A stretch of 64,000 nt of DNA from Leifsonia sp. AK011 (lineage in GTDB: Bacteria; Actinomycetota; Actinomycetes; Actinomycetales; Microbacteriaceae): assembly GCF_013410945.1 (NCBI RefSeq), contig NZ_JACCCH010000001.1:930001-994000 (forward strand). The letters are read 5' to 3'. The notes under the pieces were generated by a model that saw nothing but the letters and a program-made list of their open reading frames with translations, ran no database searches and was not told the origin of the DNA. Position numbers and translations under genes: made by a program. Of this stretch, positions 24,121-34,834 are shown in pieces (the first letter of the stretch is position 1; every line of letters starts with the position of its first letter).

Positions 24121-25194
24121 CTAACGGATGCTGGCTACCGCCGCCTGCACCTCGGCAAGGAGGCCCGGCGCGAGCGGCGCGGAGCCCGCGATCTCCTCGG
24201 CAGCGGCCTGACCCTCGGGGCTCGCGATGTGCTCGAGGTAGCCGCGCACGATCTCGCCCGTGTTCGCGTCGCCGTACTCCTGGCAGGCGATGAGGTAGCT
24301 GATCAGCACGAGCGGATACACGCCCTGCGCCGTCGAGGTGCGGTCGACCTCGAGCGCGATGTCGTGTTCCCCGCGGCCCGGGAGGCGCGGCGAGAGGTCC
24401 ACGAGTGCTGCTGCGCCCGCCGCGGACGGTTGCACGAACTCGTCTCCCACGAGGATGCTCGCAATCGCGAGATCGCCGGCCTTCGAGGCATCCACGTACC
24501 CGATCGTGCCCACCCCGCCATCGACGGCACCCACGATGCCCGAGTTGCCGAGCGCGGACTCACCCGACCGGAACGGGAACGTGCCGCTCGGCTCGGCCGG
24601 CCACGCCTCCGGCGCGACGGCGTGCAGGTACTCGGTGAAGTTGGTGGTGGTGCCCGAGTCATCCGAGCGGTGCACCGCCGTGATCTCGGCGGCGGGCAGC
24701 GACACCCCGGGGTTCAGGTCGACGAGGGCCGCGTCATCCCACCGGGTGATCTCGCCGCTGAAGATGCGGGCGAGGGATGCCGCGTCCAGACGCAGCTCGT
24801 CAACCCCGGCGATGCTGAACACCACCGCGATGGGCGAGATGTACAACGGCAGGTCGATGGCTTCCGAGCCGGGAGCGCAACCGGGCAGTTCCCCGGCGAG
24901 TTCCTCCTCGCTGAGCGGGGTGTCGGAGCCCGCGAAGTCGGCGCCGCCGGCGAGGAACGCCTGGCGCCCTGCGCCAGAGCCGACGGGGTCGTAGTTGACG
25001 CTGACGCCGGCGTTGGCCCGCTGGAAGCCGGCGACCCACACCTCCTGCGCGGAGCCCTGCGAGCTGGCGCCGGAGCCGTCGATCGTGCCGGCGAGATCAC
25101 TCGGGGTGTCGCCCTGCTCGTTGACCGCGCACCCGGACAGCAACAGGGCCGCGAGCACACCCGCTGTGCACACGAGAAGGCCACGCTCGATCAT
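24121..25194 (-). CDS. pstS: phosphate-binding lipoprotein PstS (copy 1)
   Basis: 357-aa periplasmic-type phosphate receptor anchored outside the membrane. Lipobox LLLSGC (Cys22), then GTIDGSGASSQGSAQEVW; phosphate-binding blocks are DPVGSGAGRQAF, FAGSDTPLSE and VHRSDDSGTTTNFTEYL. It feeds the Pst ABC transporter encoded upstream (pstCAB at 26-29 kb). It has its own PHO box (25257-25278) and is separated from the pst operon by a strong hairpin, so it is transcribed alone. Clearly paralogous to the PstS at 29005-30093 (same blocks, diverged N- and C-termini). Confidence 0.94.
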   Translation of the reverse strand: MIERGLLVCTAGVLAALLLSGCAVNEQGDTPSDLAGTIDGSGASSQGSAQEVWVAGFQRANAGVSVNYDPVGSGAGRQAFLAGGADFAGSDTPLSEEELAGELPGCAPGSEAIDLPLYISPIAVVFSIAGVDELRLDAASLARIFSGEITRWDDAALVDLNPGVSLPAAEITAVHRSDDSGTTTNFTEYLHAVAPEAWPAEPSGTFPFRSGESALGNSGIVGAVDGGVGTIGYVDASKAGDLAIASILVGDEFVQPSAAGAAALVDLSPRLPGRGEHDIALEVDRTSTAQGVYPLVLISYLIACQEYGDANTGEIVRGYLEHIASPEGQAAAEEIAGSAPLAPGLLAEVQAAVASIR

Positions 25195-25256
25195 CTAGTC
25201 CCTTCGGCGCCAGCCTGCCGCCCCGAGGTGAGCGTCGAGTTAAGCATTGTCGTGCC

Positions 25257-25278
25257 GTTAGGTAAACGCAAGGTGAAC
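25257..25278 (-). promoter_or_regulatory. PHO box of pstS copy 1
   Basis: On the minus strand GTTCACCTTGC then GTTTACCTAAC, two 11-bp direct repeats, the known actinobacterial PhoP/RegX3 site. 63 bp upstream of the gene start. Confidence 0.7.
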
Positions 25279-25312
25279 ACGGTGAGCATGACCGTGCTAG
25301 GCCGGATCCCGT

Positions 25313-25370
25313 CGAGTGTTCCGATATGGCTGCTAAATCAGCCAAAATAACGGCCATATCGGAACACTCG
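25313..25370. repeat. long hairpin, GAGTGTTCCGA family, copy 2
   Basis: Perfect 18-bp arms: CGAGTGTTCCGATATGGC (25313-25330) and its complement (25353-25370), 22-base loop. It shares the outer 12 bp with 16311-16368, while the inner stem differs but stays paired. Lies 9 bp past the regulator gene stop, so it also works as its terminator. Confidence 0.85.
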
Positions 25371-25379
25371 GCGTGAGAA

Positions 25380-26054
25380 CTAGCGTGTGATGCGGTACCC
25401 GACGCCCCGAATGGTCTCCAGCGCCACCGGTCCGGTCGGCGCGGGTCCCTCGAGTTTGCGGCGAATACGCCCGATCATCACGCGGATGCCCTGCACCGAG
25501 GCATCCGGAAGCCCCGACGCCATCTCGGCCAGCTCGTCGGCGCTCACGACTCGATCGGCCGCCAGGAGCAGCTGCAGCAGCTCGAACTCGCGCGCGGAGA
25601 GGTACACGTCCCGCCCGTCGACCGACACCCGGTGCGACAGCAGGTCCATCGTGAGGTTGCCCGCGTGCAGCGTGGTGGGTGAGCGCGGCTGGGGCACGGC
25701 GGCGCGCGCCTCCATCTCCAGTTCGCGGGCGACGAGCGGAAGGCCCAGGATGCAGCGAGCTCCCCGATCGAGAGCTGCAACGGCTACGGCCTTGTCGTCG
25801 TCGTGCGCAAGCCCCACCATGACGGGGATCCCACCGCGGCGCACCGCGTCGATGTAGTCGAGCAGGTCGACCCCCTGCACGTCGGTGGGAACGACGACGA
25901 GGTCGGGGAGGGCGCGCCCCATCGCCAACAGCGACGAGGCGCCATCATTGTGCACGTGAACGGCGATGTCGACGTTCGCGAGTTCCGCGATGACAGTGGC
26001 GGTCGGTTGGTGACGAGGCGAGACGACCGTGGCGACGGAGAGCAGCGGTCGCAT
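25380..26054 (-). CDS. response-regulator-like protein, degenerate receiver, winged-helix DNA-binding
   Basis: 224-aa protein. C-terminal OmpR/PhoB winged helix is complete (VSVDGRDVYLSAREFELLQL ... SVQGIRVMIGRIRRKLE ... ETIRGVGYRITR). The N-terminal receiver-like part has lost the phosphorylation site: where the strand usually ends in Asp (D-L-x-L-L-D), it reads DLVVVPTDVQG, with Pro at the Asp position, and the acidic pair at the N-terminus is absent. It should therefore act without a histidine kinase. It starts 5 bp after pstB and is probably the last gene of pstSCAB, suggesting a phosphate-linked regulator. Confidence 0.8.
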   Translation of the reverse strand: MRPLLSVATVVSPRHQPTATVIAELANVDIAVHVHNDGASSLLAMGRALPDLVVVPTDVQGVDLLDYIDAVRRGGIPVMVGLAHDDDKAVAVAALDRGARCILGLPLVARELEMEARAAVPQPRSPTTLHAGNLTMDLLSHRVSVDGRDVYLSAREFELLQLLLAADRVVSADELAEMASGLPDASVQGIRVMIGRIRRKLEGPAPTGPVALETIRGVGYRITR

Positions 26055-26059
26055 CGGGG

Positions 26060-26839
26060 CTATCCGAACTTGCCGGAGACGTAGTCCTCGGTTGCCTGGA
26101 TGGTGGGCTTCGAGAAGATCGTGGTGGTGTCGCTGTACTCGATGAGCTTGCCCGGCTTGCCGGTGCCCGCGATGTTGAAGAACGCGGTCTTGTCGGAGAC
26201 GCGCGACGCCTGCTGCATGTTGTGCGTGACGATCACGATCGTGTAGTCGCTCTTGAGCTCCTCGATGAGGTCCTCGATGGCGAGGGTGGAGATCGGGTCG
26301 AGGGCCGAGCAGGGCTCGTCCATGAGGATGACCTCGGGCTCGACGGCGATCGCGCGGGCGATGCAGAGACGCTGCTGCTGGCCGCCGGAGAGGCCCGAGC
26401 CAGGCTTGTCCAGGCGGTCCTTCACCTCGTTCCAGAGGTTGGCGCCCTTGAGGGACTTCTCGACGAGCTCGTCGCCGACGGACTTCGACATGCGCGTGTT
26501 GTTGAGCTTGACGCCCGCGAGCACGTTGTCGCGGATCGACATCGTCGGGAACGGGTTGGGGCGCTGGAAGACCATACCCACCTGGCGGCGCACGAGCACG
26601 GGGTCGACGCCGGGACCGTAGAGGTTGTTGCCGTCGATGAGCACCTCACCCTCGACGTAGGCGCCGGGGATGACCTCGTGCATGCGGTTGAGCGTGCGGA
26701 GGAACGTGGACTTGCCGCAGCCGGACGGGCCGATGAAGGCGGTGACGGTGCGGGGCTCGATCGTGAGCGAGACATCCTCCACGGCCTTGAACTTGCCGTA
26801 GTAGACGTTCAGGTCGTTGACCTCAATGCGCTTTGACAC
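26060..26839 (-). CDS. pstB: phosphate ABC transporter ATPase PstB
   Basis: 259-aa ATPase of the Pst phosphate importer. Walker [10 protein letters not shown], signature [14 protein letters not shown], Walker [14 protein letters not shown] and H-loop [14 protein letters not shown] are all intact, and FQRPNPFP is the PstB-specific motif. GTG start at 26839, 25 bp after pstA. The encoded ATPase also commonly passes phosphate status to PhoU/PhoR; no phoU is seen in the window. Confidence 0.96.
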   Translation of the reverse strand: MSKRIEVNDLNVYYGKFKAVEDVSLTIEPRTVTAFIGPSGCGKSTFLRTLNRMHEVIPGAYVEGEVLIDGNNLYGPGVDPVLVRRQVGMVFQRPNPFPTMSIRDNVLAGVKLNNTRMSKSVGDELVEKSLKGANLWNEVKDRLDKPGSGLSGGQQQRLCIARAIAVEPEVILMDEPCSALDPISTLAIEDLIEELKSDYTIVIVTHNMQQASRVSDKTAFFNIAGTGKPGKLIEYSDTTTIFSKPTIQATEDYVSGKFG

Positions 26840-26864
26840 GTGGGTTCCTGTTCTGGGTTCTGGC

Positions 26865-27953
26865 TCAGCGGCCGAGCTTGGGGGAGAAGATGCGGGCGAT
26901 CAGGCGAGCGATGAGGTTGAGCGCCATCACGATGAGAATGAGGGTGAGCGCACCTGCCCACGCGCGCTCGAGGTACGCGTTGACGTCGGTGCCCGGGTTG
27001 GCGTACTGGGTGTAGACGAAGACGGGGAGCGTCATCATCCGGTTCTCGAAGAGGTCGTAGTTCATGCTCGCCGTGAAGCCGGCGATGATGAGCAGCGGTG
27101 CGGTCTCACCGATGACGCGCGCGATGGCGAGCGTCACACCTGTGGCGATACCGGCGATGGATGTCGGGATCACGACCTTCAAAATCGTGAGCCACTTCGG
27201 CACGCCGAGTGCATACGCGGCCTCGCGCAGTTCGTTGGGAACGAGCTTCAGCATCTCCTCGCTCGAGCGCACGACCACGGGGATCATGAGCAGCGAGAGG
27301 GCGATCGAGCCACCGAAGCCGAAGCGGATGCCCGGGTCGTCAAAGATGAGCGCGAAGAACGCGAAGGCGAAGAGGCCGGCGACGATCGACGGGATGCCCG
27401 TCATCACGTCCACGAAGAACGTGATTGCACGAGCCAGGGGCCCGCGACCGTACTCGACAAGGTAGATCGACGTGAGCAGACCGACGGGCACCGAGATGAG
27501 CGTGGCCATACCGGTGATGAGGAGCGTTCCGGTGATCGCGTGGAGCGCTCCACCACCCTCACCGACGACGTTGCGCATCGAGCTCGTGAAGAACTGGAGG
27601 TCGAAGCGGTGCAGGCCCTCGGTGAGCACCGTGAAGATCAACGAGATGAGCGGCAGGAGCGCGATGATGAACGCCGTCGCCACGAGTGAGGTGACGAGGC
27701 GGTTGCGAGCCTGGCGAGCGCCCTCCACGAGGTAGGCGAGCACGAAGATCAGCACGTCGAAGAGGATCGTTCCGAGGAAGATCGCGAGTGCGATGTTGAG
27801 CTCGCCACCGCTGCCGGCGGCGACCAGGGCGAAGATGATGCTCATCACGGCCCAGCTGCCCGCGAGGAGCGCCCAGGGGGCCCACTTGGGGAGGCGGCCC
27901 GTGGTGAGGGAGTTCGTGATGCCGCGGGTTTCGGTCGGCGTTGTCGTGGTCAT
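26865..27953 (-). CDS. pstA: phosphate ABC transporter permease PstA
   Basis: 362-aa inner-membrane permease, longer than many PstA because of an N-terminal extension with extra membrane helices (about 22-100) before the permease domain. The domain itself carries [11 protein letters not shown] and the EAA loop ([17 protein letters not shown]). Its start overlaps the pstC stop (ATGA, 27952-27955). Forms a heterodimer with PstC. Confidence 0.95.
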   Translation of the reverse strand: MTTTTPTETRGITNSLTTGRLPKWAPWALLAGSWAVMSIIFALVAAGSGGELNIALAIFLGTILFDVLIFVLAYLVEGARQARNRLVTSLVATAFIIALLPLISLIFTVLTEGLHRFDLQFFTSSMRNVVGEGGGALHAITGTLLITGMATLISVPVGLLTSIYLVEYGRGPLARAITFFVDVMTGIPSIVAGLFAFAFFALIFDDPGIRFGFGGSIALSLLMIPVVVRSSEEMLKLVPNELREAAYALGVPKWLTILKVVIPTSIAGIATGVTLAIARVIGETAPLLIIAGFTASMNYDLFENRMMTLPVFVYTQYANPGTDVNAYLERAWAGALTLILIVMALNLIARLIARIFSPKLGR

Positions 27954-28894
27954 CAGTTGGCTCCGGAGAACGCCTTGCGGCGGTTGATGACGATGCGCGC
28001 GATCGAGTTGATCACGAGCGTGATGACGAAGAGCACGAGGCCGGTGGCGATGAGCAGGTTCACGTCAACGCCGTGGGCCTCGGGGAAGTTCAGTGCGATG
28101 TTTCCTGCGATGGTGGAGGAGTTCTGCGAGCTCGTGAGCACCCAGGTGATGAGTCCCGGCGAGACCGACAGCACCATGGCGACCACCATCGTCTCGCCGA
28201 GCGCGCGGCCGAGGCCCAGCATCGCGGCGGAGATGATGCCGGGGCGACCGAACGGCAGAACGGCCATCTGGATCATCTCCCAGCGGGTGGCGCCGAGCGC
28301 GAGCGCGGCCTCCTCGTGGAGCACGGGGGTCTGCAGGAAGACCTCGCGGCAGATGGCGGTGATGATCGGGATGATCATGACCGCCAGCACGATGGCGACG
28401 GTCAGGATGGTGCGTCCCGTGCCGGAGACCGGAGGAGCGAAGAACGGGATGAACCCGAGGTTCTCCGTCAGCCAGGTGTAGAGCGGGGTGACGGCGGGGG
28501 CGAGAACCTTGATGCCCCAGAGGCCGAAGACGACCGACGGCACGGCGGCCAGCAGGTCGATGATGTAGCCGAGGCCCTGCGCGACGCGGCGCGGGGCGTA
28601 GTGCGAGATGAAGAGCGCGATGCCCAGGGAGACCGGGAGGGCCATGATGAGCGCGAGGAGCGCTGCCCAGACCGTTCCGAAGGCGAGCGGGGCGACGTAG
28701 GCCCAGAAGCTGGAGGGTGAACCCTTGAGGTCGGCCGGGTCTGCGACCAGGGCCGGGATGCTCTGTGCGATCAGGAAGACCGCGACAGCCGCGAGGGCCG
28801 CAAGGATCAGGCTTCCGGCGACGACTGTCGCGCCGGAGAAGATGCGGTCAGCGGGCCTGAGCTTCGCCCGGGGTGACCTGGCTACTGTCGTCAT
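27953..28894 (-). CDS. pstC: phosphate ABC transporter permease PstC
   Basis: 313-aa inner-membrane permease with a first helix at about 20-45 and the EAA loop (HEEAALALGATRWEMIQMAV). The region SIPALVADPADLKGSPSSFWAYV after the first helix is typical for PstC. Overlaps pstA by four bases; about 110 bp after pstS copy 2, with a strong hairpin between that probably lowers its expression relative to the binding protein. Confidence 0.95.
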   Translation of the reverse strand: MTTVARSPRAKLRPADRIFSGATVVAGSLILAALAAVAVFLIAQSIPALVADPADLKGSPSSFWAYVAPLAFGTVWAALLALIMALPVSLGIALFISHYAPRRVAQGLGYIIDLLAAVPSVVFGLWGIKVLAPAVTPLYTWLTENLGFIPFFAPPVSGTGRTILTVAIVLAVMIIPIITAICREVFLQTPVLHEEAALALGATRWEMIQMAVLPFGRPGIISAAMLGLGRALGETMVVAMVLSVSPGLITWVLTSSQNSSTIAGNIALNFPEAHGVDVNLLIATGLVLFVITLVINSIARIVINRRKAFSGAN

Positions 28895-28949
28895 ACCTGT
28901 CTTCCTGCAACCTGGCGTTGGGGGATGTCGTTGAGGGTAATCATGTCAG

Positions 28950-28990
28950 TCGGGCTGCGTCTCGTGCACGGAGCACCGGACGCAGCCCGA
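28950..28990 (-). terminator. attenuator hairpin between pstS and pstC
   Basis: TCGGGCTGCGTC (28950-28961) pairs perfectly with GACGCAGCCCGA (28979-28990), 17-base loop. It sits just downstream of pstS copy 2, where partial termination or mRNA protection would give more receptor than permease. Confidence 0.7.
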
Positions 28991-29004
28991 CCGATCATGG
29001 GGTG

Positions 29005-30093
29005 TTACTTGATCGCCTCGAGGGCGGTTGCAACCTTGGCCGAGAGCTCAGCCGAGAGCGGCGCGGCACCGGCGGCGGATGCTGCCTCAGCCTGGCCGGC
29101 CTCGCTCGTGATGTAGCTCACGTAGCCCTTGACGAGCGGTGCGACCTCGGCGTCCTCGAACTCGACGCAGGTGATGATGTAGCTCACCAGAACGAGCGGG
29201 TAGTGCGTCGGGTCGGTGGTCTCGCGGTCGAGCTTGATCGCGAGGTCGGTCTCACCGTTGTTGGTGTCACCGGCGGGCGAGCCGTCGACGACGGCCGCTG
29301 CGGCCTCGGGGCTGTAGTTCACGAACTCGTCGCCGACCTTGATCGCGGCGGTGCCGAGGTCGCCAGCCTTGGAGGCGTCGGCGTAACCGATGGTGTTGGT
29401 GCCGTTGGTGACAGCGTCGACAACACCGGAGGTGCCCTGAGCGGCCTCACCCGAGGTGTAGGGGAAGGCGTCGGCCGGCTCGGCGTCCCAGACATCCGGG
29501 GCGACCTTGAAGAGGTAGTCCGCGAAGTTCTTGGTGGTGCCCGAGTCGTCGGAGCGGTGAACGGCGGTGATCGGGGCGGACGGGAGCGTGGTGCCCTCGT
29601 TCAGTGCCGCGATGGCCGGGTCGTTCCACGTGGTGATGTCGCCCTTGAAGATCTTGGCGAGCGTGGTCGCGTCGAGGTTGAGCTCGTCAACGCCCTCGAC
29701 GTTGAAGATGACCGCGATCGGCGAGATGTAGGCGGGAACCTGGAGGTAACCGGTGTCGGGCACGCACGCGGCGAAGCCTCCGTCGATCTCCTCCTGCTTG
29801 AGGGCGGAGTCGGTACCGGCGAACGAAACACCACCGGCGATGAAGGCCTCACGGCCAGCACCCGAACCGGAGGGGTCGTAGTTGATGGTCAGGTCGGGGT
29901 TCTCGCCCTGGAACGCGGCGATCCACGCCTCCTGCGCTGCGCCCTGCGACGACGCGCCCGCGCCGTCGATCGTGCCGGAAAGGCCCTCTGCTGCGTCGGG
30001 GGTTGTTCCACCCTCGTTGGCTGCACAGGAGGAGAGGAGGATGGTGCCTGCGATAGCAATGGCACCTATGGTGCCAAGACGCTTGAAGTTCAC
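29005..30093 (-). CDS. pstS: phosphate-binding lipoprotein PstS (copy 2)
   Basis: 362-aa phosphate receptor, first gene of pstSCAB. Lipobox ILLSSC (Cys23) and the blocks GTIDGAGASSQGAAQEAW, DPSGSGAGREAF, VHRSDDSGTTKNFADYL. I chose the GTG at 30093 (RBS GAAGGG seven bases upstream), which gives a normal signal peptide; the longer open frame would add 17 polar residues in front. Preceded by three 11-bp PHO-box units (30184-30216). Paralogue of copy 1 at 24121. Confidence 0.93.
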   Translation of the reverse strand: MNFKRLGTIGAIAIAGTILLSSCAANEGGTTPDAAEGLSGTIDGAGASSQGAAQEAWIAAFQGENPDLTINYDPSGSGAGREAFIAGGVSFAGTDSALKQEEIDGGFAACVPDTGYLQVPAYISPIAVIFNVEGVDELNLDATTLAKIFKGDITTWNDPAIAALNEGTTLPSAPITAVHRSDDSGTTKNFADYLFKVAPDVWDAEPADAFPYTSGEAAQGTSGVVDAVTNGTNTIGYADASKAGDLGTAAIKVGDEFVNYSPEAAAAVVDGSPAGDTNNGETDLAIKLDRETTDPTHYPLVLVSYIITCVEFEDAEVAPLVKGYVSYITSEAGQAEAASAAGAAPLSAELSAKVATALEAIK

Positions 30094-30183
30094 AGTTTTC
30101 CCTTCGGAATTTTTGATTACGAGACGGGGCCTGGTGCGACCCACTGAATGAACCTAGGTAGCGCGGTTAACTACCGTCGTCCC

Positions 30184-30216
30184 GGAAGGTGAACAGGACG
30201 TAAACGCGTCGCTAAC
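30184..30216 (-). promoter_or_regulatory. triple-unit PHO box of the pst operon
   Basis: Minus strand: GTTAGCGACGC, GTTTACGTCCT, GTTCACCTTCC, three adjacent 11-bp units matching the GTTCACC-type repeat; 90 bp upstream of the pstS start. Confidence 0.72.
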
Positions 30217-30233
30217 ATCCCGCCGTCACCCTC

Positions 30234-30293
30234 GTGAGTTGCCGACTTCCGCCAGTGCCGAGCGAGTCGAACTGTCCGAAGTCGGCAACTCAC
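30234..30293. repeat. 16-bp-arm hairpin between the pst promoter and the Nudix gene
   Basis: GTGAGTTGCCGACTTC (30234-30249) and its perfect complement (30278-30293), 28-base loop. GAGT-T-CCGA order resembles the two GAGTGTTCCGA hairpins loosely. It is 12 bp past the Nudix gene stop, so it may be its terminator. Confidence 0.75.
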
Positions 30294-30304
30294 GGAAGTT
30301 CGGG

Positions 30305-31230
30305 TCAGGAGGGGGTGTGGCTCTCCACGGCGACGAGCTGGGGCGTCTTGCCGAGCGAGACGTGCAGCACCGAGAAGTCGCCCGTGCCCGGGTAGGCGGC
30401 GTGGCGCAGGCTCGCGGTGTCGCCAGCGCCCGTGAGCAGCGCAACCTCGCGAATGATCTGCGGGATGACAGGACCATGGCTGCACAGGGCGACGGCGGTC
30501 TTGCGCTTGAGCTGCTTGGCCACAAGCTCCGGCACCCGCGACTGGCCCTCCTCGTAGGCCTCCTGGCTGATCGCCGTCGTCTCCTTGACGGGCACGCCCG
30601 TGAGGCCGGCGAGCGGCGCGATCGTGGAGACGCAGCGCACCGCCGTGCTCGTGATGATCTTCTCGGGGGCGAAGGCGGCCATGGAGGGCGCGATGGTGGC
30701 GGACTGGTCGACGCCCCGTTGCATGAGGGGGCGTGTGGCATCCGGGCCGTCCCACGTGCCGGGGGGCACGGCCTTGCCGTGGCGCGCGACGACGATCGGG
30801 AATGTGCGGGCCGTCTTGTTCTTGATGCGGGCGGCGAGCGCCTCGATCATCTCCACGTCGTGGCTGTAGCTGACCTTCTTGATCGCCTTGTCGATGGGCA
30901 GCCACTCGAGGCCCGAGATCTCGCCGTTGGGGCGGAACTTGGCGAGTTCAAGGGTGTGGTCGTCGATCTCGGCCGACCAGTAGTACACGGTCTTGGGGCG
31001 CCCGTTCGGCAGCGTGTAGTGCACCTCGCCGAGGGGGGCACCCAGGTGCACCGCGAGTCCGGTCTCCTCGAGCAGCTCGCGCTGGGCGGTCTGGGGGAGG
31101 AGCTCGCCCGGGTCGAGCTTGCCCTTGGGGAGCGAGACATCCTTGTGCTGCGTGCGATGCACGAGGAGCACCTTGGCCTGCTTGCCGACGAGGCGCCAGC
31201 ACACGACACCAGCGGCGAGAACCGTTTCCG

Positions 31231-31234
<4 letters not shown>
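30305..31234 (-). CDS. Nudix hydrolase fused to histidine phosphatase (MutT1-like)
   Basis: 309-aa two-domain protein like mycobacterial MutT1, which degrades oxidised nucleotides and diadenosine polyphosphates. Nudix domain first, with box G-x5-E-x7-REL-x-EE-x-G ([10 protein letters not shown] then QRELLEETG, about residues 38-60); then a phosphoglycerate-mutase-like domain with the RHG motif ([10 protein letters not shown]) and a later CSHGPVI. The GTG start at 31234 overlaps the ppk stop (GTGA), so the two are co-translated; a longer frame runs into ppk. Confidence 0.9.
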
Positions 31235-33429
<2,195 letters not shown>

Positions 33430-33474
33430 GAACTCCGGGTTAAGAAGGAGCCTGCGGGCCTGTGCTCATTCCGG

Positions 33475-33592
33475 GGGTTGAGTAGCCGCGGCGCAGCCCG
33501 GCGTTATCGAAACCTCACCCAACGTGGTCGGTGTAGTTCGTTGGTGAGGCTTCGATACGGCCGCTTCGCGGCCTACTCAACCAGCGGAAGGT
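33475..33592. repeat. REP-like cluster 5
   Basis: GGGTTGAGTAGCCGCGGCGCAGCC...CGAAACCTCACCCAACG, spacer, then GGTGAGGCTTCGATACGGCCGCTTCGCGGCCTACTCAACC: one full hairpin unit between ppk and the GlnR-like gene. Confidence 0.85.
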
Positions 33593-33599
33593 CCCTCCG

Positions 33600-34295
33600 T
33601 CAGCTGGAGGCGGAGTCCGCCGTGAGGCGCTCGGCCTCGTCGTCGTAGACGTTGAAGCGGTAGCCCACGTTGCGCACGGTGCCGATGAGGGACTCGAGGT
33701 CGCCGAGCTTCGCGCGCAGGCGCCGCACGTGCACGTCGACGGTGCGGGTGCCACCGAAGTAGTCGTAGCCCCACACCTCGCTCAGCAGCTGCTCGCGGGT
33801 GAAGACGCGCGACGGGTGCGTCGCGAGGAACCGCAGCAGCTCGAACTCCTTGAACGTCAGGTCGAGGGGTCGCCCGTGCACCTTCGCAGAGTAGGAGGCC
33901 TCGTCGATGATCACGCCGGATGCCTGGATCTTGCTGCTCGAGGCATCCTGCGCCTGTCGACCGAGCGCAAGCCGTATGCGTGCATCGGCCTCGGCGGGCC
34001 CCGCCGTCGCGAGGATGACATCGTCGACGCCCCAGTCGGCGGACACCGCCGTGAGGCCACCCTCGGTGAGGATCAGGATGAGCGGAACGGTCACGCCCGT
34101 GGTGTTGAGGATCTTGCAGAGGGACTTCGCGCTGGCCAGGTCCTGGCGGGCATCCACGAAGATGAGGTCGCACGTGGGCGCTGAAATGAGCGAAGCAGGG
34201 GATGCGGGTATCTGCTTCGTCGTGTGGCTCAGGAGCCCCAGTGCAGGAAAGACTTCATTGTCGACTGCAGAGGTCAGTATTAACAGCTGCGCCAA
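33600..34295 (-). CDS. glnR: GlnR-family OmpR-type regulator
   Basis: 231-aa orphan response regulator of the GlnR type, the global nitrogen regulator of Actinobacteria. The receiver has [21 protein letters not shown] and [17 protein letters not shown] followed by [21 protein letters not shown], all GlnR hallmarks; the winged helix ends in [20 protein letters not shown]-type and [11 protein letters not shown] segments. I chose the TTG at 34295 because GGAGG lies five bases upstream and GlnR proteins start at this point; an ATG 24 bp earlier has no RBS. In mycobacteria glnR lies close to phosphate genes, as here. Confidence 0.85.
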   Translation of the reverse strand: MAQLLILTSAVDNEVFPALGLLSHTTKQIPASPASLISAPTCDLIFVDARQDLASAKSLCKILNTTGVTVPLILILTEGGLTAVSADWGVDDVILATAGPAEADARIRLALGRQAQDASSSKIQASGVIIDEASYSAKVHGRPLDLTFKEFELLRFLATHPSRVFTREQLLSEVWGYDYFGGTRTVDVHVRRLRAKLGDLESLIGTVRNVGYRFNVYDDEAERLTADSASS

Positions 34296-34391
34296 TAGTC
34301 CTCCAAAGTGCGTGCCCACAGTCTATGCGTGTGACTGGGCATCACGGTTTCCCGGAGTTCGGCCCCCGGTAACCGTCGGTACACTCAGGGG

Positions 34392-34646
34392 GTGACCTGG
34401 CAACTGTTCAGCGTGCTTCCCGTGTGGGTGGCATCCCTCGCTGCTGCCATTGTGATCGCCCTGGTGAGCGTGCCCGACAAGGCCATCACCTGGATCGCCA
34501 TCGCCTTCGCGGGCGCCGTGATCGCAACCTTCACCATCCAGCTGGCCATCCAGCGCAAGGAGGGTTTCGTGGTGCGGGCCATGGCGAGTATCGGCGGTTC
34601 GCTCCTCGTGTTGGCTGCAGCCACGGGCATCCTCGCGCTCCTTTGA
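34392..34646 (+). CDS. small membrane protein
   Basis: 84-aa protein with three membrane helices (about 7-27, 33-54, 62-83), GTG start. No known family recognised. It is followed by a 36-aa membrane peptide and a nitrobindin-like gene on the same strand. Confidence 0.7.
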   Translation: MTWQLFSVLPVWVASLAAAIVIALVSVPDKAITWIAIAFAGAVIATFTIQLAIQRKEGFVVRAMASIGGSLLVLAAATGILALL

Positions 34647-34697
34647 CGACGCGCCGCGCCGGGTGGTGTGGTCGACACGTTCGGGTAGGCTGAAGCC

Positions 34698-34808
34698 ATG
34701 CTTCTCGCCCTGGAACTGTTCTTCGTCGGACTCCTCGGCCTTGCGGTGCTCGCGATCGGTTACGTGTCCATCGTGGTGCTCTACAACCTCTTCCGCGGCC
34801 AGCGCTAG
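34698..34808 (+). CDS. 36-aa single-TM peptide
   Basis: ATG-initiated; sequence begins MLLALELFFVGLLGLAVLAI and ends NLFRGQR. One membrane helix over residues 5-29 with a short basic tail. I recall an identical-style peptide gene upstream of nitrobindin-like genes in relatives. The gene is 26 bp from the next start. Function unknown. Confidence 0.65.
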   Translation: MLLALELFFVGLLGLAVLAIGYVSIVVLYNLFRGQR

Positions 34809-34834
34809 CGCGCCGCGATTAAGGCGGATCTCGC

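Noticed and set aside
28873-30147. 424-codon plus-strand frame opposite pstS copy 2
   Set aside because: Shadow of PstS; the real gene has a lipobox and phosphate-binding motifs.
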